Below are positions 54,301 through 64,000 of a stretch of DNA of 64,000 nucleotides, in pieces. The notes under the pieces are model-generated. The model was not told where the DNA came from and did not search any database. It was given only the letters and a program-made list of their open reading frames with translations. Within the stretch, counting starts at the first letter, position 1. Every line of letters begins with the position of its first letter. The translations under genes were made by a program, and so were the position numbers. The stretch comes from Streblospio benedicti (taxonomy: Eukaryota > Annelida > Polychaeta > Spionida > Spionidae). The DNA lies in the NCBI GenBank assembly GCA_019095985.1, contig CM032666.1:3297896-3361895 (forward strand), read 5' to 3'.

Positions 54301-54675
54301 TTTTAGAAATTCAAATTCAAATTATCTTTTTCAACCATCATTTTATCAGCAGTTACGACATTAAAACCCAACAATAACGATCGATTCATTCAGAAAATAA
54401 AAAAAGATAATAAAAAAACCTGCAAGATCAAAACAATACATCATCTTCAGAAAACAATACATGTACCGGGTATGTATACAAGCTTGCATAAGCTCAATCT
54501 AAAGAACTCATATTCAATGGATTATCCAGAACATAAATGATTAGTTGCTTAGTAACAACTTTCTCTCCAGTTCTGAGGACACAGCAAATCCTATGTTATT
54601 AATCAATTTTCTGACACAACAAATGCAACAACAAAATCAGAAAACGATAAAGCAAACTTCGAAATGTGCTCATAT
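51326..54675. other. No supported gene: intergenic or ZDHHC6 3' UTR, AT-rich
   Basis: Very AT-rich, with no coding frame above background, and the foldback at 53513-54384. Part could be ZDHHC6 3' UTR. No strong poly(A) signal was picked. Confidence 0.6.
53513..54384. repeat. Foldback element with about 280-bp inverted arms and hammerhead-like motifs
   Basis: Arms 53513-53793 and 54101-54384 are inverted repeats, roughly 85 percent alike by eye, around a 307-base spacer. The right arm holds CTGATGAGGAATTT ... (54259-54284, GAAA changed to AAAA). The left arm holds the mirror with CAGATGA (53628-53622). A third, solo arm lies at 50870-51012. The arms are probably terminal repeats of a Penelope-like family. 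The foldback lies about 290 bases past the ZDHHC6 stop and may fall in its 3' UTR. Confidence 0.65.
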
Positions 54676-57600
54676 TCATTTGATTTTTTTGCTGTCTCCT
54701 TCTCCAGAGACTCCATTCTCTGTTGTAATGTCTTCAGGAACCAGTTCTGCCACGCACTTTCTGGGGAACCAGCCTCTCACTCTCACAATTTTCCTCATAT
54801 CGCCCTCTGACTGTCTTTTCTGGTCCAGTATTTTGTCTCCATACAGCCAATGCCTAAAATAAAAATTCAGAAATTTGAACATTTAGTACTTCAAATAAGT
54901 ATTTTTAATTAATTTTTGAAAAGCAGCATTTTTTAGATGCCCTACTTAGATATCATGCGACAAAAAGAGATGTTTTCATGTCATAATTTACCAGCAATTT
55001 ATGGATTTATGTAATGGATTCTGTGTTTTATATACACATTTTATACATTGTAAAATCATCACATTTTTGCACCATTTGACTGTGCAAAGCCTTATTCATT
55101 GTCTTTTGTAAATTCATAATAATTCAATACATCAAGGACAAATGTACATCGGAATTGAAAAACTGGAAGAAATGCAATTTACAATCATTCACAGGGTCAT
55201 TTCCATGTAAAGGCCAACTCCAAAATTTGGAGCACAATATATAGCAGTGAAACCAGTGAAATTACCTTGTATAATATAAATACACATTCATACAGAGACC
55301 CATCAGAAAAAGTTAATGATTTTTATGAAAAACCTTCAGCATTCTACTGGACGTAGATTCAGTCATTGGGGACATAACTACTAGTACACTACGTTTGTAT
55401 TGAGAGACAATTACAACGAAAGACTTGTCATTCAAGAATTAAATATCTTTTCACATCTGTTCAAAACCTGTTTAGAAGTGTACAGAGAACTGTGCTGGTG
55501 CCTTTGGTGAGTACATACTTTTTCCAACGCGAGACGAGCAGACGGTCTCCTGGTGCTAGCGGGATGCGCGGTTCGTCTGTGCAGGGCGGGCAGCAACACA
55601 CACGACAACCTGATGACACAAAGCAGGTAACTTATAATAAAACGCTTTATGCCTCACAAAAAAGCCTAGCTCATTTCTAAAGTAATAAATTTCTTCAGTT
55701 GATATATTTTTCCCTCGTATTTCATACTTTCCATTTATTATTTATTGAGTGCAATTTGATATATGTTTATGTTATATTTCATACTTTACATTTATATTAT
55801 TAGTTTTATTGTACATGTTTCTCTTGTGATATGCACACGTAAAGACTATATTGAAATCAAAATACTCATATTTGTATATGCCCATCAATATTTATCATGG
55901 TCTGGTCTTGTCCAAGAGAATTTAAAGCCATTCATTGCTGATAAACGTTACCTTGTGTGATGGGGATCATGGACCCGGAGTACTTCTTGATGGCCTCGTA
56001 CACCACACTTTTGTCACGCTTGTCCTTCTTCTGCTTTATTTGTTCAATCTAACAATGAAATGAACAATTATTACTGCTGATTTTGGGGCATATCCGTGCA
56101 TGACCTTAGGAAGATGTCTATGAGACCCAACACTACCATGGGGCGAGAGCACATGCAATAGAGGAAAAAAAGACCATATATTTACTATACTTTTTCCCCA
56201 TTTGGTATAACTGTGCACCCAACTGAATCAGCACAGAATAAGATAGCTTGCATTGGGGACGTTGTGATACGTTTTTATAGATACAAATAAGCTCATGCAT
56301 ATTATTAAGTTTGATCAACCACGCTTATCGTTTTGCAAGTTATTAGGAATAAGTGTACTAGATTGTCAAAACAATATGTTTTGTTTTACATTGCTACCAA
56401 AACTAATAAGTATGCAAATTAAATAATGTTATTTAAACAAAGACAAGTATTAAGAACTTTCCCGGCAGTTCCATTACCATACATACTAAGAACCACACTA
56501 ATGATTTTTGGTGGGAAACAATAATTATTCTTTGAGTGGTAGATAGCTTCGCCCTGTCTGCTGTTAAAATTAAAAAAATCCAACACCATATTTAAATTTG
56601 CATATTAGCTATTCCTCTAAAAACATCCTGCACATAATGTGTTGAGATGATTATCTATCTAAAGCTGACAATACTGCTAAAGTGCACTGCAATAGATCCC
56701 TCTCCGCTCCAGTCAGTAATCAAATCAGCGTTCCCGAGGTAATGAAGTCATCCTTCTAGTGATAACTCAAGTTAATTGACCTTGTACGTTATGAGATTAT
56801 GCCCTCTGTAGGCCTTTCTTTATCACATAACATTAACCTTTCCAATAACTTGTAATGTTTGTGGTCAAGTGATCAAAGTATTCGTAATTTTCTCAAATTT
56901 TGCCTAGGTAAGGGGGATCAATATGGCCCACGTCACCACGTAGGGTATAAAACACTCATGTTCATGTAGGGGCCTAAAACAACTCAGCTTGATTCTTTTC
57001 TTCTTATATCTCACGTGCACTTCATTATTTAAAGTCATTTTAATGAGTGAGGGGTGAAATTGTTAAACAAATTGCGGTGTATGCACCTGAAAATCATGCC
57101 ATAATAGTTTCATTTCTCCATACCCCCTGGTCCAAAAAAGTGCTGGCCTGCCTACTGCCTAGTGATGATGGAGTAAACTGGTCCAACTAAAGTTGGAAAT
57201 TTTGAATACTGGCTGCTGATGTCTCTAACGAAAAAAGGCAAGAATTATATGATGCCGGTCGGATAGACATATAATATAACTAAATTTGGTAAGAGAAGCT
57301 TTTTTTCATTCATCGGACGGCTTCGGGCCCTTCCAGTACGTTTCCGTCGTCCATTTTTGGGGGCTCGAAGAAAGTGGTAACCGACCCCCCCCCCTCCCCC
57401 ATCAACATTTTAAAAAGTTGAGTAACTCCCCCCCACCCCCCACCCCCCACCCCCAGTCTCATTATTTATGATCGTTAGGGACCATTCAGTATTTGTGACA
57501 GGGTGGGGTAGGAGGATTTTCCAAAATTGCTGTGAAAATATTAATAGCCCCCCCTCAAACCTCTGTGAAAAAATTGGTAACCCCCCCTCAGTTTCATGTG

Positions 57601-60600
57601 ACAAAAATTGATGACCCCCCCCCCCCCTCCCCCCAACATTTGCCGGTTAACTAAAATCCTATTTGATGGATATCCATAATATAAAAAACAGTAAATTTTA
57701 GTACAGAATCTCTAAAAAATAGGGGTAAATTTTATGTGAAAAAATTGATAGCCCCCCCTCAAAAGTGTGTGAAAAAATTGATAACCCCCACTCCAAACAT
57801 TGTGACAAAAGTTCATGGCCCGTCCTAAAATCCTCCTACCCCACCCTGTCATAAATACTGAATGGTCCCTTAGATAATCATCTCAACACATTGCGTGCTG
57901 GATGTTATTAGCAGAACAGCGAAATAATATATGGTGTTGGACATTATTAATATAGTAGCAGACAGGGCAGAACTGTCTACCACACAAAGATTAATTATAA
58001 TTTGTCACTTATGTGACTTCACCAATGCTAGCAGCTATGATAATGAAGCTGTGGGGAAAGGTATCAATAATTGTCTTTGTTTAAATAACATTATTTAATT
58101 TACAAACTTATTAGTTTTCGTAGCAATGTAAAACAACAAATATTGTTTTGACAATCTAGTACACTTATTCCTAATAACTTGCAAAATGATAAGCGTAGTT
58201 GATCAAATTTAATAAAATGCATGAGCTTATTTGTATTTATAAAAACGTATCACAATGTCCCCAATGCAAGCTATCTTATTCTGTGCTAATTCAGTGGCAT
58301 GCATTTTCCCTCCCAAAATTCATTAACCCAACACTATCACTGCAATCTAGTACACTTATTCCTCATAACTTGCAAAACGATAAGCCTAGTTGATCAAATT
58401 TAATAATATGCATGAGCTTATTTGTATTTATAAAAATGTATCACAACGTCCCCAATGCAAGCTATCTTATTCTGTGCTAATTCAGTGGCATGCATTTTCC
58501 TTATTTGTATTTATAAAAATGTATCACAACGTCCCCAATGCAAGCTATCTTATTCTGTGCTAATTCAGTGGCATGCATTTTCCCTCCCAAAATTCATTAA
58601 CCCAACACTATCACAGGATAGTGCACAGTTGTACCAAATGGGGAAAAAGGATAGTAAATATATGGACTTTTTTTCCTCTATTGCATGTGCTCTCGCCCGC
58701 CATAATTCGTTCACATTGATTATGAACTTTGAACCATGAATGGATGGGCATCTACGGTTTGCCCAGTTCACTTTTTAAAAAAAAGCAGCTGTCCATACAT
58801 AAGAGAGATTAACAAAAAACGGCAATAATTACAAATAAAACGCATAAAAAGAAAACTACTTAAGACTACTAGGGCGACAAAACTTTGATCCCTAGTTTCA
58901 GATCTTTTTTGGGGCCTAAAATTTTCAAGAGGGGGTGAGGGAAAATGAGAAAAACATATGATGGCTGCTCTGGGTCGGGTGGGAAAATAAATAAAAAAAT
59001 CTAAAATTAAAGAGTAGGGAGGAAAATACTTTAAAAAACTGTTCATTTCTAAGGAGAGGAACAAAATAAAAAATTCAATCCAAGCGATACCCACGCGTTA
59101 TAGTACGACACCATCTAACACTGACGTATTAAAAGAAATTGACAATCTATGTGCGAGTTCGCGTTCGATTTTTCATTGCATTTTAATGTGACTCTGCTGT
59201 GTAAAGCTCCTACGTATACACGCTTCTTTTACAAAACCAGAACCTGTCATAAGGCTAAGTTATGTGACCATTGCTGAGTAGGCCGTACTGAATGGAAAAA
59301 ATCCAAGCGTGCAAACATAGATACGGCGATTTTAGAATGAAACTAGAAGCTCTAGAGAGCCTGAATCGCTCACCTGCATCTATGTTATTTTTAACAAACA
59401 AGTTAACTACTATGTGCCATCATCTCAGGATCTGCCAGTGTAACAAGTTAAATGCTGTGCCCTCTTCTATTATTAAAAAACCTGGATCTGCCAGTGTAAC
59501 AAGTTAACTGCTGTGCCCCCTCTATATTACAAAGAAACTGGATCTTCCAGTGTAAAAAACCTGGATCTGCCTCTGTAACAAGTTAAATGCTGTGCCCCCT
59601 TCTATTATTAAAAAACCTGGATCTGCCAGTGTAACAAATTAACTGCTGTGCCCCCTCTATATTACAAAGAAACTGGATCTGCCAGTGTAAAAAACCTGGA
59701 TCTGCCTCTGTAACAAGTTAAATTCTGTGCCCTCTTCTATTATTAAAAAAGCTGGATCTGCCAGTGTAACAAGTTAACTGCTGTGGCCCCTCTATATTAC
59801 AAAAAAAACTGGATCTGCCAGTGTAAAAAACCTGGATCTGCCTCTGTAACAAGTTAAATGCTGTGCCCCCTTCTATTATTAAAAAACCTGGATCTGCCAG
59901 TGTAACAAGTTAACTGCTGTGGCCCCTCTATATTACAAAAAAAACTGGATCTGCCAGTGTAAAAAACCTGGATCTGCCTCTGTAACAAGTTAAATGCTGT
60001 GCCCCTTCTATTATTAAAAAACCTGGATCTGCCAGTGTAACAAGTTAACTGCTGTGCCCCTCTATATTACAAAAAAAACTGGATCTGCCAGTGTAAAAAA
60101 CCTGGATCTGCCTCTGTAACAAGTTAAATGCTGTGCCCCCTTCTATTATTAAAAGACCTGGATCTGCCAATGTAACAATTTAACTGCTGTGCCCCCTCTA
60201 TATTATATAAAAAAACTGGATCTGCCAGTGTAACAGATAATTGTTGTGCCCCCCTCTTTCTTAAAAAAACCTGGATCTGCCAATGTAACAAGTTGTGCCT
60301 TTCTTAAGTCTGGTCTAGCATAATGCAAACTGGTGATGAATAGATGATTACTGAGAGAAATGTCCCATATCATACTGTTTACATTATGACTGAGGAGAGC
60401 TTTGTGTCTAAAAACAGCTTTTTTAAATATTGTAGTAGCAACCATAGTTTTTGATAAATCTTAATATGAAGCAGTCACTTTTTGCACAATACCATAATGA
60501 ACCATTATACATAGTTTCCTATAAATCCATAAAGTAGTTTTTGAGGAGAAGATTTCTAAAGAATTGTTTACACAGACGGACGATGGGCGGACGCCAAGTG

Positions 60601-61552
60601 ATGACAAAAGCTCACAGGTGAGCTAAAAAGGTAAGAATTATATGATGCCGGTCGGATAAAGACATACAATATAACTAAATTTGGTAAGAGAAGCTTTTTT
60701 TCATTCATCGGGCCCTTCCAGTACGTATCGCCACAAAACAGAAACTAGGGATCAAAGTTTTGTTGCCTAGTGAAAAAAACACTAATAGCTTACATGTACA
60801 TACAGAAAAATATCATGAGATACTAATTGTAACAAAACCTGTCATTTTAGGGTGAGACTTTCGTTGTTATCTCAACAACTTCATCTGGTTGAATGAAAAG
60901 CTTAGATTGTCACAAAGAAATAAACATACCGTATTCATTCTAATATGGGCACAGTGCGCTTACAAAAAACAAATTTCAAACAAAAACAATTGTCGAATAT
61001 TAGTAATAAGTGCACCCCGACAATTTTTCGCGGTTCTTTAATTTTTTCTTTTATTGCTAACCGTAAACATTCTTTCACAACGCAACCAGCGTGTTTTTCA
61101 CAACGCGACTGGCATGTTAGTCTTTTTCACAACGCCCGGCGCATACCAGCGTGTTAGTCTTACAATATGGCAAGATAAACATGAAATCTTTTTAGGGAAA
61201 AAAGCAAAATTTGATAATTTAATCTTTGTAAACATGGGGATGCGCTTAATGGGGCAGGTGCGCTTATAAGAATGAATATAGTACATTCTTTTTACTAGCT
61301 ATTATTTCACCCAAAACAAAACATCAGACCTTTTAAGACTTTTTAAGAATGGCCACACCTTGGTCCATTAACCACTCATCGTCCACTCACCGTCAGAGAG
61401 TACTGGTTGCAGCCATCCTTGACGGGCCACCAGATACCGTTGAGCTCTGGTCGTGGCTTCCAGTGGAATACCATCTTGAAATTCTCCCAGCGGCCCAGAT
61501 GGTACGGGAACACAAAGTCTGGCTCGTCCTCCTCCTGGTCTCGGTACTCAGC
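54676..61552 (-). CDS. ZDHHC6: Palmitoyltransferase ZDHHC6, C-terminal four exons
   Basis: Minus-strand exons are 61391-61552, 55952-56048, 55519-55609 and 54676-54853 (stop TGA at 54676-54678). They encode 175 codons with phases 0, 1 and 2 joining correctly. The translation reads DFVFPYHLGRWENFKMVF, then GIWWPVKDGCNQYSLT, then PCTDEPRIPLAPGD, then HWLYGDKIL, then RVRGWFPRKCV. These match, block by block, the linker and C-terminal SH3 of ZDHHC6. Family knowledge: ZDHHC6 is an ER membrane S-acyltransferase that itself is palmitoylated at three Cys in the SH3 region. Here the same region has CRVCCCPPC, a dense Cys cluster. The DHHC catalytic domain and membrane segments lie upstream, beyond 64000. 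The protein ends GEGDSKKIK, a Lys-rich tail resembling the vertebrate KKNR ER-retrieval ending. The gene is convergent with the NWD1-like gene. Confidence 0.92.
56132..58690. repeat. Large inverted repeat in a ZDHHC6 intron
   Basis: Left arm 56132-56665 and right arm 57872-58690 are inverted copies. Shared blocks include AATAGCTTGCATTGGGGAC-like sequence and TTGCAAGTTATTAGGAATAA. The right arm has an extra threefold duplication of an 85-base block (58225-58583). The spacer holds C-rich sequence and a MITE. Confidence 0.65.
57478..57869. mobile_element. MITE with 43-bp perfect inverted ends
   Basis: GGGACCATTCAGTATTTGTG ... is mirrored at 57827-57869 with one change. TTA flanks both ends, consistent with a 3-base target duplication. 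The inside has alternating C-runs. A half copy lies at about 27340-27415. Confidence 0.7.
58866..60772. mobile_element. Composite non-autonomous element carrying the tandem array
   Basis: AAAACTTTGATCCCTAGTTT (58879-58898) and its reverse complement (60742-60762) bracket the array. A GACGGACGATGGGCGGACG ... AGGTGAGCTAAAA segment at 60575-60630 resembles ends of common invertebrate non-autonomous elements. A 100-base block at 60630-60730 repeats 57236-57340. Confidence 0.4.
59428..60294. repeat. Tandem array, about 135-bp higher-order period
   Basis: CTGGATCTGCCTCTGTAAC starts at 59561, 59696, 59832, 59968 and 60102, a 134-136 base step. Each period holds three sub-units built on CTGGATCTGCC. 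The array has no frame and lies in a ZDHHC6 intron. Confidence 0.85.
60928..61282. mobile_element. MITE-like segment with TATTCATTCT ends
   Basis: CCGTATTCATTCTAATATGG at the left and a mirrored TAAGAATGAATATA at the right enclose sequence with the recurrence TTTCACAACGC. It lies 110 bases before ZDHHC6 exon 61391-61552. Confidence 0.45.
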
Positions 61553-64000
61553 CTGACAAGATGAAATGCTCACTTTGATTCAGGTACAGTATTTATAACC
61601 TCTCTATTAAAGGTTATGCTCAGTGGCCGAACAAGTATGCTTGTAGAGAAGCATTATGTGTTCTGTCCATTCTGAAAGTTTCTTTCAGTTAAACAGCGTA
61701 TTAAAATATGTTGAGCAATTTAAATACCACGCAATAAGAGGCCGGCATATTCTCAAAAAAAACACATGAATGCAGAAATGTCAACCGAATGATTTTCGTC
61801 AGACGTAACTTGCACGGTGCACGTTAGAAGCCGCCTATCTCTCCCATGGTAAATGAGACGTCTGTCGTTAGAAATGGACGGTACATCTGGCGAAAATCAT
61901 TCGATTATGCAATATCACGTGACCTTGTGTTTTAGTTGACGAGACGGCATGATATTTTCAAAGGTGAAATAAGTATAAAACGTGGAGATAAATATATATA
62001 TTATTTTCATCACACTTGCAATGGATAAGGCATCTTCTATTGATACTGGATTTTACAGAACAAATATGATTTTGGCTGAGCAATATCTTTAAGACTGACC
62101 ACCGGGCTACCTTCAAGAGCTCTAGGAATAGAGGTGGTCTCTTTATGAAGATTTGGGATTAGGTGTAGAAAAAATGATTTTGTGGTCTAACCGGTTTTAA
62201 TCCCCCGAACGTAATATTTTTATTGTGTTTTTTATTCATAAAAACTTCAATCCTATGGATTCAGAAGGTCGAGGGGAGGGAAGAGGGAGGAGGCAGAAAG
62301 AAGGGTGGGGGCAGGAAGGAAGGGTGGGTGCTGGAACATTCAATCTGTTCTGCACCTGTTTGCCAAGGGTAGCTAGTGGGATGGATATTAGGGGGAAGTT
62401 GAATCATTGCAATATAGAGTGTACATGATAATGAGATATGATGACGGGAGGAAAGTGATGAAAGTGTATGTAATCCATTCTGAACCTGTTCACTGGGGTG
62501 TGTGGGTGGGAGTCTGGTGGGAGGGATGGAGGACGGAGGGAAGGATGGGGAGGGAGGAGCATCTAATGTGTTCCGGATCTCATCCATTTCAACCCGAGCA
62601 GCACTGAGTGGCCAACTAGTTTCTAAATAACATAATTACAAGAAATAGTTCATTTATTATGATTTCATTGTTTAGACTAAGAAAAAAACACAAAGTATCA
62701 GATGTCCTGAAGAGACCTCTAACACATAACTATTCTCATTAAAAATTCTGACCAATCCCAGGCTGTTAATCTATAATTATCACTGGCCGGTGATGAATAT
62801 AAATGAGGTAAAGTGACCAATCCCAGCTAAGTATCAGATGGGTGTTGTGGGTTCAACCAATCAGGTTGCAGTATTTAAACAGGTCACATAAATTATGTTA
62901 ATCCACTCTCAGGCGAAACATATCAGAGGTCAATTTGCTTGACATAATACTCAGTGAGAAAAAACATGAAATAAATTCAATTTAAAAAAATATATATCAG
63001 AATCAAACAAATATCACAGAAGATAGAGATAATTAAATTAAGAACACGAGACATGACCCCGTGTCAATATCCTCCAAGGGCTGGGATGTCTCTGAATTGT
63101 TTTCTGAACTAACACAGAACAACATCAATTAATGCATACCTGAGGCGGATGCCAGGTGGGGTGGGTGGTGTAGGAATTTCTTTGATATATTATTTCAATT
63201 GTCTTATGCAATATCTTGTACATCGTAGATCTACCAACAAAGATTACAAGAAAACAACTGGACATTGTTTTAACATTGATTCTAAAGTAATTCTCATGAT
63301 TGCAGTTCTTTTTTGTTGTTGTTTTTACTGTAGATAGAGACAACCAAATGAAGCAATGGATAGTGATGATGCGGCTGCTTGAATATCTTGAATTTGAGAA
63401 ATAAATAAAAAAAAAAGAAAAAATATATCCCAAGGTAAACTAGCTTATTCTATGTGGAGTAAAACCAGGAAGCGGCCCCTAAACTAACCTAATTTTTTGT
63501 GGTAAAAAAATATGAAAAAAATAATAATATCATCATGAACGGCTAGGACTGGGTTGCTGTCCTCGCAGGCTTCCCCTGCATACCAGAACACGCATTTATT
63601 CTTTGTCTATATAGAGTACAGTCAGCACATAGTTCAGTTAATTTTGTGATAATGTTTATATAATACCTACCTAACTAACCTATTTTTCAAAGTCATGTTA
63701 CTGGAACCCAATTATCATTTTTGTCGGCCTTATGTGATATGGTCTTTTCATAGAGGTGATCACTATATAGAGGTGGTCTTAATGGGAGGTTCTTCTGTAC
63801 CACAAAAGTGCTGTGTAATAACCCTAGGCTATTATTTGGATACCCCCTGTCATTTGAAACATCCATGTACCATGATCTCTATGTTCAGCCCTATGCTCAA
63901 CACTAAAATGCAGATGCATGAGTAAGGGTAATTTAGGCTCACCTTCATTGTAATCAACTCAATTTACTTACACTAATCACCCAAATATACTATTCATTAC
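61553..64000. other. ZDHHC6 intron, right end of window
   Basis: No further ZDHHC6 exon is recognisable. It holds the C-rich repeat copy 3, Tigger-like end fragments near 62095-62170 and 63745-63800 (GAGGTGGTCTxxxTATGAAG type), and a CCAAT/TATA-like cluster at 62752-62879. Confidence 0.55.
62265..62605 (-). repeat. Dispersed C-rich repeat, copy 3
   Basis: The - strand starts GCTGCTCGGGTTGAAATGGA and continues with the pyrimidine-rich body of copies 1 and 2. It is shorter (about 340 bases) and lies in a ZDHHC6 intron. Confidence 0.5.

Noticed and set aside
59428-60294. Regular repeats resembling a CRISPR-like array
   Set aside because: Animal genome, spacers are themselves repeats, and no Cas-type genes. 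It is a satellite-like tandem array.
1-64000. LTR retrotransposons, endogenous viruses or Polintons
   Set aside because: No gag, protease, integrase, capsid or polymerase-B block and no long direct terminal repeats were seen.

Overview
This window comes from an intron-rich animal genome. Its AT-rich, repeat-filled introns separate short GC-rich exons with clean GT-AG boundaries. The mix of repeats (Penelope-like elements with hammerhead ribozyme motifs, L1/Tx1-like and CR1/L2-like LINEs, hAT and pogo/Tigger DNA transposons, many MITEs) suggests a non-vertebrate bilaterian, probably marine. The species cannot be named from sequence alone. Two 100-N assembly gaps lie at 18102-18201 and 51052-51151.

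Layout. Bases 1-5500 hold a LINE fragment, a SINE-like segment and other repeats, with no host gene I can support. The main gene runs on the + strand from 5549 to 50593. It is a NACHT/WD-repeat STAND protein of the NWD1/NWD2 family, for which I place 29 coding exons. An N-terminal TIR/DUF4062-like region leads to a NACHT ATPase with an intact Walker A, then a helical linker, a long beta-propeller region and a basic tail. Splice phases show that at least one exon is missing between exon 1 and the exon at 15821. More are probably missing around the first assembly gap. Inside the first large intron, on the same strand, sits a complete four-exon gene for a tyrosine-phosphatase-3-family enzyme (8294-10747). 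On the - strand, the last four coding exons of ZDHHC6 (palmitoyltransferase with a C-terminal SH3) lie at 54676-61552, convergent with the NWD1-like gene. Its upstream exons lie beyond the right edge.

The introns record mobile-element history. They contain four Penelope-like fragments (three with GIY-YIG endonuclease remains, one with RT), each bounded by inverted repeats, and several separate hammerhead-ribozyme-like motifs. There are two or more L1/Tx1-like LINE copies in each orientation, and a nearly full CR1/L2-like LINE inserted into one of them. A hAT element at 28116-31563 has had part of its transposase replaced by an inverted, intronless NHERF-like PDZ coding segment. The ZDHHC6 introns hold large inverted repeats, MITEs and a 135-bp-period tandem array.

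The observations most worth a second look are the hAT-captured PDZ gene fragment, the hammerhead/Penelope series, and a 30-bp minisatellite at the end of one NWD1-like exon that repeats the splice donor in frame.
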